Position numbers and translations under genes: made by a program
In this document: positions 37,095 to 60,848 of the stretch, piece by piece
How the letters are laid out: every line of letters starts with the position of its first letter
How positions within the stretch are numbered: position 1 is the stretch's first letter
The notes under the pieces: model-generated
Database searches by the model: none
What the model was told of the DNA's origin: nothing
What the model saw: the letters and a program-made list of their open reading frames with translations, nothing else
From: Sycon ciliatum
Lineage: Eukaryota > Porifera > Calcarea > Leucosolenida > Sycettidae
DNA: 64,000 nucleotides
Assembly (NCBI RefSeq): GCF_964019385.1
Contig: NC_088649.1
Coordinates: forward strand, 12,552,938 to 12,616,937
Reading direction: 5' to 3'

Positions 37095-39153
37095 ACAATA
37101 GAGTACTTGTACACAAACTAAAGGTAGCCATATCCAAATACGAATGGTCTTGGTCCAGAGGCTGCTGCTCTGCACTGAACCCCAATCAAACAGTCTCCAA
37201 AAATCGCCCATTTCCAACATGTAAGTGCGGCTTGCCCAGTGCCCTCACCACCAGGTCGCAACACAATATACACTCGTTAGATTGGAAATCCTGACAAATG
37301 ATACATCGCAGCCTCATCAGACCGAGACTGTTCGAATTAGCACACCAATTTCTACAGATCTTTAACATTATAATGTCCACTAACTCTACCAGTTCCTTGG
37401 TCCTTTTCTTTACGATAATTTTATCATTGGCTCTCCATCCGAGTCTATCTTTAACATTATTTCCGTTTTTCATCGGAGCTTCACTTAGATGAATCGGAAT
37501 GGTAGCGCTGTGAAGTAACATTGATCCCCCCCCCCTCCCCGAACATGAAAATGTATATGTCAAAAATACGGTGTTGAACCGATGCATGCACTGCTGTACG
37601 CAACACATGGCAGGGTAGACATTTCCGTGGATAGAAGCATGCACAAACCAGCATGGCAAGTCTAGCGTTTCATACTTGCCTGCATTGTTGTACATCGTAC
37701 TGCACTTGACAGTGTTGATCTAATGGCCATATGGGAGCTATACAGTGCATGTCTGTGTGTGTGTGTGGGGGGGGGGGGGGGGGCACTTCACGGTACAAAC
37801 ACACCTAGCTCTACGTGCACACTCTCCACCAACACATCATCATCGTCACAACATCTCTCCTGACACGTGCACATGTACACCACAGAGTGGTAGCATCTTG
37901 GGAGACCACACACAATATCTTAATACCCGTAATGATGTGTGCATAGACCCCAAAGGTGGAAGTTCCATGGCGGCCAGGACCTATGCAACTCGTGATCGAG
38001 GTCACAGCCTTGACCTTGACCTTTGGACCCAAAAAACGGCACCTACCAGTGACGTCATACGAGAGCGTGCATAAATCGGCCCTGTCCCCTAGGGCGACAG
38101 GAACAGGCAGCTCGGGAGTGAAACCCACTTCGTTTCACATTTCTGTTGCCAGTTTTGTGTCCCTAGATGCATCGCCTCCCTGGTGTACATGCAATCATAT
38201 TAACTGTTAGGAAAGGCCGACCGTAAAATATCGGCTGAAGAAATTCAACAGAATACGTCTCGCAACCCGTGCAAATTACAGGACTACTATGCTGCCCGTC
38301 TAGTATTCTACGACATTCACGTTAGCATATCGGATATAGTTACCAGTCTATCATTATGATCTAGACAAGCTAGACAAACACTGGGTTTCTCAATGCATTG
38401 CTAGTACAGTAAAACTGCCCAGATCCGGGTTGCAGGTTGGGACCGAACACTGCGCGTAACTAGGAATTGCCCGTAACTCACAACTTACATACTTACTGCA
38501 CGCAAGTAAAGATTTTGTTATGCCAATCAACATGTTTTGGGGCCGTTATCCGTTGAAATGCCATTTTTGGGAGCTGGATGTGCCCGGATAAGGAGGTAAA
38601 TATTTAGGGATGTCCGGATCTGAGCAGTTTTCCTGTACATGCACATGTATGGCGTAATACCTGATTCTTTTCAGCAAGCGAACTTCCTCCCGGAGTCGAC
38701 GATCTTCCAGTTCGAACATGTCAAGGAAATTCGCCATAGAATTCCGGCTTTCTTCCTTTGCTGTATCGTGTACATTATGCACTTTCAAATGTTTAGACTT
38801 GCACTGTTTCACATATAAATTTACAAAGTAGTATTCTTGTGTTGCTAGATGGAGAGGACAGTGACGAGAATAATTCGGAATCAATTAAACAAACTAGGAA
38901 TCACTTTTATATCCTGCGCTACTACATGCTACTAGGAAAAGGAACGGAAGAGGACTATATCACCGGTCAGCAAGCAACAGTAAAATAGGATACTCTCAGC
39001 TTTCAGAGCAACGAGCCGATCCTTGCGGTGCACTCTTTCCACAGGCGCAACGACAGGGGCCTGGTGGGGTTCTGGAGCCGGAGCATCTCCAAAATCAGCA
39101 AAAAGCTCGTCTAAGCCAACCGCCGGAGCTGCTGCTGCCTGTTCTGAATCCAT
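22994..39153 (-). CDS. ZCCHC8: ZCCHC8 homologue (NEXT complex scaffold), 15 coding exons
   Basis: Scaffold joining the MTR4 helicase and RBM7 in the nuclear exosome targeting complex (known for the family). Exons: 39153-38994, 38760-38661, 34431-34308, 34126-33983, 31900-31797, 31187-31122, 30095-30038, 29852-29776, 29235-29202, 27401-27235, 26166-26083, 25422-25373, 24988-24803, 24048-23958, 23454-22994; about 635 residues. Seen: acidic/coiled-coil N-terminus ([17 protein letters not shown]); [27 protein letters not shown]; a CX2CX4HX4C zinc knuckle at about 237-250 ([14 protein letters not shown]); a PSP domain at about 280-345 ([17 protein letters not shown]); YPGFNCPLP; and a C-terminal [11 protein letters not shown] resembling the MTR4-contacting tail. 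All junctions agree in phase except exon 9/10, where strict GT-AG is out of frame. The piece between coiled coil and exon 3 is shorter than in vertebrates. The start is the only ATG upstream in frame. Confidence 0.9.
25063..25152. repeat. (CT)n microsatellite in a ZCCHC8 intron
   Basis: Nearly pure CT/TGTCTC repeats between coding exons 12 and 13. A similar purine run sits at 24690-24778. Long frames of S and L or R and E across it are artefacts of the dinucleotide repeat. Confidence 0.9.
26582..26916. mobile_element. CAAGAGTAC element, subtype A
   Basis: 335-bp element with inverted ends CAAGAGTACATAACCCCCC / GGGGGGTTATGTACTCTTG and a second inner pair (gacagaatttcaagttgacg / cgtcaacttgaaattctgtc), so it can fold almost end to end. 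Flanked by imperfect 7-bp direct repeats (gtactac / ctactac). Lies in the ZCCHC8 intron between coding exons 10 and 11. Non-autonomous: no transposase frame. Confidence 0.75.
27440..27600. repeat. (AC)n-rich tract in a ZCCHC8 intron
   Basis: AC/CACG dinucleotide repeats directly upstream of coding exon 10. On the minus strand they give long V/C-rich frames that are not coding. Confidence 0.85.
28209..28470. mobile_element. TA-flanked inverted-repeat element
   Basis: Bounded by TA on each side. Left end CAGTCCATTTCAAAACTATA and its complement near the right end (tatagttttgaaatg, then ccggactg) form inverted repeats of about 30 bp. 262 bp, no coding capacity. Confidence 0.7.
28479..28641. mobile_element. 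Adjacent TA-flanked inverted-repeat element
   Basis: Begins CAGTAAAATCTGTCTTGGCG and ends with the imperfect complement (gtcttagacaggtttcactg), with TA on both sides. It is separated from the 28209-28470 element by only eight bases. Confidence 0.65.
30614..30940. mobile_element. CAAGAGTAC element, subtype A, left end lost
   Basis: Close copy of 26582-26916 (shares gacagaatttcaagttga, ccggaacctgtggtggacca and gcaaggagcattgcatca). The left terminus CAAGAGTACATAA is replaced by a C run at 30615-30628; the right end ggtaatgtactcttg is present though its G run is short. Lies in the intron between ZCCHC8 coding exons 6 and 7. Confidence 0.75.
31549..31621. repeat. (GT)n microsatellite
   Basis: About 36 uninterrupted GT units in the intron downstream of ZCCHC8 coding exon 5. 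Confidence 0.95.
32378..32832. mobile_element. TA-flanked element with CAGGTGGAATC termini
   Basis: 455 bp. Left end CAGGTGGAATCCTGATAATT; right end aattatcaagattccacctg; TA on both sides (32376-32377 and 32833-32834). The interior repeats the phrase ttcgaattatca in both orientations. The TA duplication and CAG termini fit the Tc1/mariner-pogo group, non-autonomous. Confidence 0.75.
32996..33278. mobile_element. CAAGAGTAC element, subtype B, with perfect 7-bp target duplication
   Basis: 283 bp, ends CAAGAGTACATAACCCCCC / GGGGGGTTATGTACTCTTG. Long sub-terminal inverted repeats (cagctctgcatagggtcttg and complement; gcggaatcggatc and complement). GCGATAC is repeated directly on each side (32989-32995 and 33279-33285). 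Confidence 0.8.
35834..36484. mobile_element. Tigger/pogo-type element (CAGTCGTCCCTCTCTAATCC ends)
   Basis: 651 bp bounded by TA. The left end CAGTCGTCCCTCTCTAATCC and right end ggtttagagagggacgactg are inverted complements. Such CAGTNGTCCCTC... termini with TA duplication are characteristic of pogo/Tigger relatives. Internal copies of 'taatccggca' and 'taatccagca' occur as sub-terminal repeats. No transposase frame. Confidence 0.8.
38407..38635. mobile_element. TA-flanked inverted-repeat element
   Basis: Left end CAGTAAAACTGCCCAGATCC; right end ggatctgagcagttttcctg; TA on both sides. 229 bp, in the second ZCCHC8 intron close to coding exon 2. Confidence 0.75.
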
Positions 39154-39481
39154 TGCAAACAATTGCTCTGGGACAAACTTCAAACGAATCAGTCAAAGAA
39201 AAGATTTCGATTCCTGTTTGGATGTTTGCATTCTTTTCCCTCTCGATATCTTTTCATTTTTTCGAAACGTTACGTCACACCATGCACCAGCTAAAATTTT
39301 AATTTACGTCCAAACAAAGGACCAAAGAAACAAAACAAAACAAAAAAAATGAACACTGAGCTACAAAAAATAGAGACCCATCATCATAATCAGCAGGTTG
39401 ATTTGAATGGCTGTTTCAAGTGTTTGAGCTGAGAACTTACTTTACTTTTTTCTCTAGAAGTGCAAGACTCCACCTGTAAAG
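39154..39481. promoter_or_regulatory. Shared divergent promoter region of ZCCHC8 and UFC1
   Basis: 328 bp separate the two ATG codons, which point away from each other, so both transcription starts and 5' UTRs must lie here or in 5' introns. No TATA box stands out. At 39443-39460 a pyrimidine run ends in ctctag 21 bases before the UFC1 ATG; it looks like a splice acceptor, so UFC1 may have an intron in its 5' UTR. Confidence 0.6.
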
Positions 39482-39982
39482 ATGGTTGATGAGGCTACTA
39501 AGAAGACTCTTGCCAAGATTCCCTTGATGAAAACGAATGCTGGCCCTCGCGAATCGGAGAATTGGCCTATTCGTTTGAAGGAGGAATATTCAGCGATTAT
39601 TCGTTACGTACAGAGCAACAAAGAGTCTGACAGTGATTGGTTTCGCCTGCAGTCGAATAAGCAAGGGACGAAGTGGTTTGGCAAGTGCTGGTACGTCCAT
39701 GAGCTTATTCGTTACGAGTTCGACGTGGAGTTTGATATTCCGGTCACGTATCCAACAACGGCACCTGAAATCGCTCTTCCCGAGCTGGAAGGGAAAACAG
39801 CAAAGATGTACCGAGGAGGCAAGATCTGTCTAACAGATCACTTCAAGCCACTGTGGGCACGTAACGTACCTCGTTTTGGAATTCCTCATGCAATGGCACT
39901 TGGACTGGGGCCTTGGCTAGCTGTGGAAATTCCGGATCTTGTCTCCAAAGGACTTATCCAACCCAAGGATGCATCAGATTAG
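39482..39982 (+). CDS. UFC1: Ubiquitin-fold modifier-conjugating enzyme 1
   Basis: E2 enzyme that takes UFM1 from UBA5 and passes it to substrates with the UFL1 ligase at the ER (family knowledge). 166 residues, almost the length of human UFC1. The whole fold is present in one uninterrupted frame: [20 protein letters not shown] at the N-terminus, [40 protein letters not shown], then TAK at 106-108 and GGKIC with the catalytic cysteine at residue 116, and [15 protein letters not shown]. The TAK motif replaces the HPN of canonical E2s, as is known for UFC1. The start ATG at 39482 gives MVDEATKK, aligned with family N-termini. The lack of introns in the coding region is unusual next to the 13- and 15-exon neighbours; conservation is full, so a dead retrocopy is unlikely. 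Confidence 0.97.
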   Translation: MVDEATKKTLAKIPLMKTNAGPRESENWPIRLKEEYSAIIRYVQSNKESDSDWFRLQSNKQGTKWFGKCWYVHELIRYEFDVEFDIPVTYPTTAPEIALPELEGKTAKMYRGGKICLTDHFKPLWARNVPRFGIPHAMALGLGPWLAVEIPDLVSKGLIQPKDASD

Positions 39983-39999
39983 GTAACTCAGCTGTTTTC

Positions 40000-42740
40000 T
40001 AATTCTTAGCTGATCCAGGCTGCGAGCACATTATGAAGCAAAGAATTCCTTCCCAGGTGAGGCGATCTGACTTATACCATTTGTCAGAATGTAGAACGTC
40101 CTGCGTACGATCACATGGAAAAGAACCTGGGTGACTGGCTGTCTGGTTCAGTGCACCACACAGTCGTAGCAGTGAGTGCAAGCAGCGATCGTTAAAGAAA
40201 GACTGCTTCGGTCCAAACCTCTATAGAGGTGGCCCTATATATATTTTCACTGCGTTGCTCTCTCACTGCTATGTGGCGTTGTAGTTCGTTGCTGGACGAC
40301 TTGCGCACTTTGCTGCTGCTCCAGTGTTAACATGTACGCTCGCTTTTTCTTAGTTAATACTCTCCGGTGGCTTAGATTTTCCAAAATTGCTTGACTTGCG
40401 TATACCGGTAGCCTAGTACACCGTACCGGTACTAGTGAATGCTGCACAGTTCTGCCTTCCTCCTGATTAATGCTGCGTGTGCGGGCGCACGCCGGAACTT
40501 ACTTGCTGGTCACAGCAAAATAATATTCTCTGCTACTTGTGCATGCTGCTCGTGGCACGTGCTGCTTTTTAGCTGCACGTGCCCAGCAATTCAAACAGTC
40601 TTCCACTCTCGCAGAACTGTTGTGGCAGAGATTTAACCCAGCTAACAGGCAATGTGGACATAATATGCGTGAGATGGTGATGAGCAAAGCACTCGTAACG
40701 CAAACATGGCAACTAAAGTTGCCTTCCAGAGCATTTTCTTATCACAATTTTCAATGGAAGTGTGTGACTTAGGGGAATGGGGCAACAACAGCAAGATGTA
40801 TACACTTGTGGAAGTAAGCATTCAGAATGATCTGATCGGAATGTGTCCAGTTCCATCCTGTGTTTCGTTTACTCTTGCTGGCGTGTGCAGGGCTGGTCAA
40901 GGAAATTCGATCCAGTAAGCTCTGCGCCCTGCACCATTTCACATCCCAGGTCTAGGGCTATGTCAAGAAAAGTTGCAAAGTGCTGGAGTATCATCTCGTG
41001 GACACCCAGCAATGTCTGCAGCTGACCTTGCCAGAAAACAGAAAATGTATGCATGCTGATGTTGTTGGTATATGTTGCTGCTGCTGGCGCTATGGATGTT
41101 GGTGGTGCTGCTGCTGCTAGTGCTGCTGCTGCGTTTGTTGCTGGTGCTGGTGCCAGTACTGCTGCTGCCGCTATTGCTTGTGTTGTGGCGGGGCACTGAT
41201 GGATTGAAGTATTCTTCCTGTGCAGTTTGTTGTTTGTTGATCAAGAGTACAAAACCCCAGAGTGTGCAACGCCTGATCCAGCTCTGGATAGGGTCTTGGT
41301 CGAACGTAATCAGATATTTGCGTCATAATACCGTACCGATCTGAGGGGGACACAGGGAGTCACGGGGACTCTTGGATCAAAAACAACGGTGTTCTGCCTC
41401 GAGACTGGCCTTGTGCTGGGGTGAAGCGTACGCATGACATCAGAAGATCCGACTACGCTTGACCAGTACCTTATGCAGAACACGCCTACACTGGGGGGTT
41501 ATGTACTCTTGCTATAACTTAGCTTCGTGATTCCGGACTTATAGCTAATCAGCACACAAAGTACAGAAGCCAGATAGTTTCGACTAACTGTTACAATGAC
41601 GTGTGCAAGGGGTACACTGTCAGTATCATTACTCTAAGCGCAGTACTGTGATACAATGAAGCTTTTGACTGCACAGATCTGCAAGCAAAAAGTTAGCACC
41701 ACTCTCAGAGGCAATGGTGCCTATCTATATTCAAAGCCAAGAAGAGTACAGAGTGTGGATTTAGCGTGTGCAAGTGCAAGGGCGCATTACATGTTTTTTG
41801 TTTGGTCACTTTCTCATAGTGTAGACTTTCCTGGTTGTTTTATTTGCATACTACAAAATGATTGATACACACATGCGTGCATGCTCATACTCCTGCCCAT
41901 CGCTGAAGCGATGATAGCGAACAAACTATGTTAGACATAGCAACTTGCGCAGGAATTACATCATTCTACATGCGTGCACACACACAAGCGCGCGCGTACG
42001 CAACAAACAAGATGGACAGAGGAAGATTATTTGAACGCTTTCTAAAAAGCATTGGAAAATGCTGCAGGAAACTCCTGTGTTTTCGTGACAACGAAAGGGC
42101 TAAAAAGCAGCAAGAACGCAGAAAAAAACTATTATAATTTTTGGTTTCTCGTAGGGCAGGTCTTGAAATTCGTTACAGACATAATATTATTATTATCCTA
42201 GGGAATGCATGCAAATTGTACTTGCAAGTAATGGATTGCGAGTATGTGATAAACTGATAATGCCCATGCTATGGGCTCTATGGAAGAAAAACTACTCTAC
42301 GGTCGCCTAACATGCAGCTAGATCGGAGAGAGCTAGAGAGAAAGAGTAAAAAAAAACAAAGAGGAAAGGTTGAGGAAACATGGAATTTTGCAAACTGTGG
42401 TCTTGTGGCCAGCATGAGGTACTGGATAACTTACTGATGAAAGATTCGAAGCGGCAATAACTAAATATCGACACTGTAGTGGCACATGCCGTAGGGGATT
42501 TTGACAACGAGTCACGATAATTATCAACACAACAAAAGCAAGGCAGTGTTGTCGTTGAGATGTAAATAAGATATAGATGCTTCAGCTCCTCATTTTCTCA
42601 AAAAAAAAAAAAGCTATTAGCATGACGAGGCAGGCAGCAGGTTCTCAAACGGAATTTCAAGTTCACTAGTGTCGCATCAGCAGGGCACACACGACGGTGC
42701 CCTCAACGCGACAATTTCATGTCACACCCGACAAACAAAG
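40000..42740. other. Intergenic region after UFC1
   Basis: Probable UFC1 3' UTR followed by non-coding DNA. Contains a TGC/TGT-rich simple repeat (41070-41190) and a CAAGAGTAC element at 41242-41511. No gene was recognised; open frames are short and without domain signatures. Confidence 0.45.
41242..41511. mobile_element. CAAGAGTAC element, subtype B, diverged
   Basis: 270 bp, same order of words as 32996-33278 (agagtgtgcaacgcctgatc, ttgcgtcataataccgtac, ggactcttggatcaaaaaca, gcatgacatcagaagatccg). Ends caagagtac / gtactcttg are intact, but no target duplication could be seen. Confidence 0.8.
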
Positions 42741-42752
42741 GATGAGATTCCG

Positions 42753-43295
42753 TTAATTCGGTGGCGCTGAAACCAATAGCCTGCAAGGTAGAGCGTCAAG
42801 GGAAGTAGAAATAATGAGGAACAGCAGCAGCAGCAGGGGCAACACCAGCAGATACACGTTGAAATCAAGAACACGTAGCTGTCGAGCATTTGTCAGCTTC
42901 ACAATCAATATCGTGGATACTGCCAGCGTACAGGAACAGTCAAGGCCTGAGACAAAGGCAGTAATGCTCAACAGATCTAGACTCGGTTGGTGGCGCACGC
43001 AGACATCTGCCTGGAACAAGTGAGAAATATCAACAAACTCACAACCAACTAAAGACGACGAGATGCCGGAACTAGAGAGAAGACAAAACGAACAGCTGCC
43101 TTGCTTCTCGGTCTGCTGGCAGACACTGTACTACGGAGTCACTACGGAGTTGCCAGACCTGCCGGTGTCGGGCCGATGCGCTAGCTGCTGTACTAGACCG
43201 CCGTGATGGGGAAGTTGCGGCCGCGCGCACAGACTCGGAGAGAGCGCGACCAGCGCACATGCGAGGGCCAAATACCACAGTAAACAATACCTCAT
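42753..43295 (-). CDS. Candidate small secreted or membrane protein, two exons
   Basis: ATG at 43295 on the minus strand opens MRYCLLWYLALACALVALSP, a textbook signal peptide (hydrophobic core, then SLCA before a polar segment). Read without splicing the frame stops after 54 residues (TAG at 43131-43133). A weak donor (AACTCC/GTAGTG) at 43146 and a good acceptor (ttgttccag/GCAG) at 43010 join in phase 0 to a second open segment ending TAA at 42753, giving 135 residues. That second part carries a hydrophobic stretch (VYLLVLPLLLLLFLIISTSL) able to span a membrane and several cysteines. No family recognised. Either form could be real, or the frame may be chance; the downstream DDX3 3' end is 0.46 kb away on the same strand. 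Confidence 0.35.
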
Positions 43296-43753
43296 GGTGA
43301 TGACGTTGAGTCACAAGATGCATGCATGATCAGTTGGGGAAAGCGAAACACAACAGAACGGAATGCAGTGAAACAGACGCAGCAGTGGACACGTGGAACA
43401 CCTGCTGAGCTGAGAAAACACAGAGAGCTGCGAGGAAGAATGGCTTGAGAACGACGACGATGTACGCCTGCGGGACAGGGACAGGAACGCTGTTGCTTGC
43501 GCATCCGCTGCTGGAATGCAACACCAGCAATCAGATACCAGCTAATCGGCCTCAGATCATGAGGGACTCCTTCACTACTCAGCTCCTTGAAGCAGGAGTT
43601 TGCCGTGGCAAATGTATTCAGACGGCATGCAACATACCCAAATGCAGTTGCTTTAAGTGAGCCGCTGCCGCGTGAAACTAAAACGCAGCAGCAGCAGCGC
43701 GAGATGAAAATGCATCAAGACCTGCACACCAGAGAAACCGACCGACGCCTGGC

Positions 43754-57939
<14,186 letters not shown>

Positions 57940-58600
57940 CACTGGAGAAAGACGAACTGTTTCCTCTGGCCTGAATACAGCACAATGACTGTTTGCTGTG
58001 CTTCACCAAGACAATAAAATAGAAAAACCCCGACGACAGAGAAGAGTACTGTGCACTGGTACTCAAATGAACAAAACACGAAAGAGACCCAGCTGCGCGA
58101 ACGCAGCACCTTTTTGCTAGGTGCTGTAGACGTTACGTCGTTGGTAGACCCTGTAGCTAGTCCGAGTGTAGACGGTTCATGAATGACTGTGGCCCAGTGT
58201 GGGCCATTTTGTGGTCATACTTCATGGTGATCCTACGTCACTGTCCGTGGCCATGCATGCAGCGAATCCCCGGTCGCAGCGAGCGCCATATGATGGCATA
58301 TCATACGCCAGCGACTAGACCCCGGGCAGGCAAATGCACTAGTAGTACAGTAGTACAGTGCTTACAACATGTCAACTAACGTTACTTCGCTTATGACTTA
58401 TGTTATAACCGGACACTCGGCGGGGCATCAACAAATTGTCCTTATTCCCGAAGTGTCGTTATACCCGAAGTCTCATTATATGTATTACAGTGGGATGGGA
58501 CTTTAAATTTGCTCTGGGCATGGAAATTCTGTCGTTATTCGCGAACTGTCGTTATATCCGCAGTCGTTATTGGCGAAGTTGACTGTACATGTAGTAGTTA
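57940..58600. promoter_or_regulatory. DDX3 upstream region
   Basis: Sequence immediately 5' of the DDX3 ATG, presumably containing its promoter and 5' UTR. No TATA box or conserved element was identified with confidence. From about 58390 the phrase 'gttat.cccgaagt' recurs (58450, 58475, 58545), which belongs to a decayed repeat and not to the promoter. Confidence 0.35.
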
Positions 58601-58606
58601 GTTGTA

Positions 58607-58794
58607 CAGTCGTCCCTCTCTAATCCGGCACTTTATAATCCAGCACCCTCGATAAACCAGCACAATTTTCAGTAGCCAAAATGTCCTCTCCATGCACATT
58701 GCAGCAGTAAATCAGATTTGTTAATCCAGCACCCTCCCTGGGGCCAGCAGATTTTCCGTGGCACAAATGGTGCCGGATTATAGAGGGACCACTG
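58607..58794. mobile_element. Short Tigger/pogo-type element
   Basis: 188 bp bordered by TA. The left end CAGTCGTCCCTCTCTAATCC is identical over 20 bases to that of 35834-36484; the right end ccggattatagagggaccactg is its imperfect complement (key bases tagagggacc). A deletion derivative of the same family. Confidence 0.85.
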
Positions 58795-58821
58795 TACTCG
58801 TAGACCTGTTTGTACTATAAA

Positions 58822-59209
58822 GGGCGCGTTCGAATTGTTACTCTTTGACTTTTCGAGGAGTTTCGTTTTTCTGAAGAGGAGGTGGTCTCTTCAGAAAAAC
58901 GAAACTCCTCGAACAACCTCATCCGACGGGAGAGGTGGATTACAATTTACATGTAGCTACGGAGTACGTAGTTCTGAAGACGGTTTGGAATAGCTACGTC
59001 ATGACTGTGTAAATCGAGATGGTCGATCTGATCGGACGTCATCATTGCCATGACAATTCCACTGAAAAAGCTAACAAGAAACAAGAGTACAATCATGAAA
59101 ACCTGATGTACTCTTGTCTTGATAGAAACCGTTTTAATGGGACACTTCAAGTACTTGAACCTCTTCCAAAAATGTGTTCGAACAGTTGATGAAGACAATT
59201 CGAACGCCC
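58822..59209. mobile_element. Foldback element with GGGCG...TTCGAATTGT termini and perfect internal hairpin
   Basis: Ends gggcgcgttcgaattgt and acaattcgaacgccc are inverted, with a two-base indel. Inside, 58852-58878 and 58887-58913 form a perfect 27-bp stem around an 8-base loop. An 83-codon minus frame (59198-58947) covers the right half, with a hydrophobic segment FMIVLLFLVSFFSGIVMAMM; it has no family match and its relation to transposition is unknown. Confidence 0.65.
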
Positions 59210-59493
59210 ACTAGATGTGTCACGGTACGCTGAACCCACAAAAAAGGTTATTAATTATTATTATGCACCATGCCAGCCGGCTTCTAAAAGTCATCGGTAC
59301 TTGTAAGTAATAGTTGTAGTACTGTTTGTAGTGCTTGTATGTATTTGTAGATACTAGTAAGTACTAGTATACAGAAGGTGAAGGTCACTGAGGTGAAATC
59401 TCCCCCCCCCCCCCTTGGTACTCCTCCGGGCTACATGTTTACACAACAGTAGCCGCAAAGCTTGGCCATTAGTATGACATGGATTCAGGCCTT

Positions 59494-60122
<629 letters not shown>

Positions 60123-60513
60123 GCGCGTACCTCACCAGCAGAGCTCATGTAGCGCCTAAGCACACTTTGTTGTTTTTTGTTTGCTTCTCTTTGTTTTGTT
60201 TCCCCTTCTTCTGTAGGTGCTATACTGTATAGTAGCACAGCACATGCACCCCACACCCAACACACCCCACACACCCCACACACACATACGCACATACACA
60301 CACGCACATATCATGAGCACGTTGATTGCACTTAAAAATCAGCATTTTCCAAATGCTTATCTCACTGTGTGTACAACACCTAACCGGAGAAAACGAAGAT
60401 GAAGATGTTCTCTATGTACAAAAGTACTAGAGGGTGCGCCCAGAGAGGTCAACTTCCGGTAAGATATGTTCAGTTAGGAATGATAAAACAAGCGTCGTTC
60501 GAGTCTTCAGTTC

Positions 60514-60691
60514 TTATTTCCGCTTCCACTTCGGGGCTCCACGAAAGCCACCGCGGAAGCCACCACGGCCCCCTCTACCCCGACCTCGTCCCCGGGCGGC
60601 TCCAATGGCGGGACGGGCGTGTTCGCGGCGCTCTCTCTTGTGAGCGCGTAGCTTGTCCTCCTGCAGCTTTTCTTCAGCAGTCTGTCATCAT

Positions 60692-60741
<50 letters not shown>

Positions 60742-60778
60742 ACGTGCGCACACACACACACACACACATACACACGTG

Positions 60779-60848
<70 letters not shown>

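Larger units (their letters stand above)
34500..38660 (-). other. Large ZCCHC8 intron
   Basis: The intron between coding exons 2 and 3 runs 38660-34432. It holds a TA-flanked transposon (35834-36484), another at 38407-38635, a (GA)n tract at 37027-37088, and G/C homopolymers at 37527-37542 and 37767-37782. A short extra coding exon could hide here, since the homologous vertebrate segment is longer, but none could be identified. Confidence 0.6.

Noticed and set aside
58862..58915. Third hammerhead ribozyme at CTGAAGAGGAGG
   Set aside because: CTGAAGA is part of a perfect 27-bp hairpin; the GAAA box and stem I/III partners are not in the required positions.
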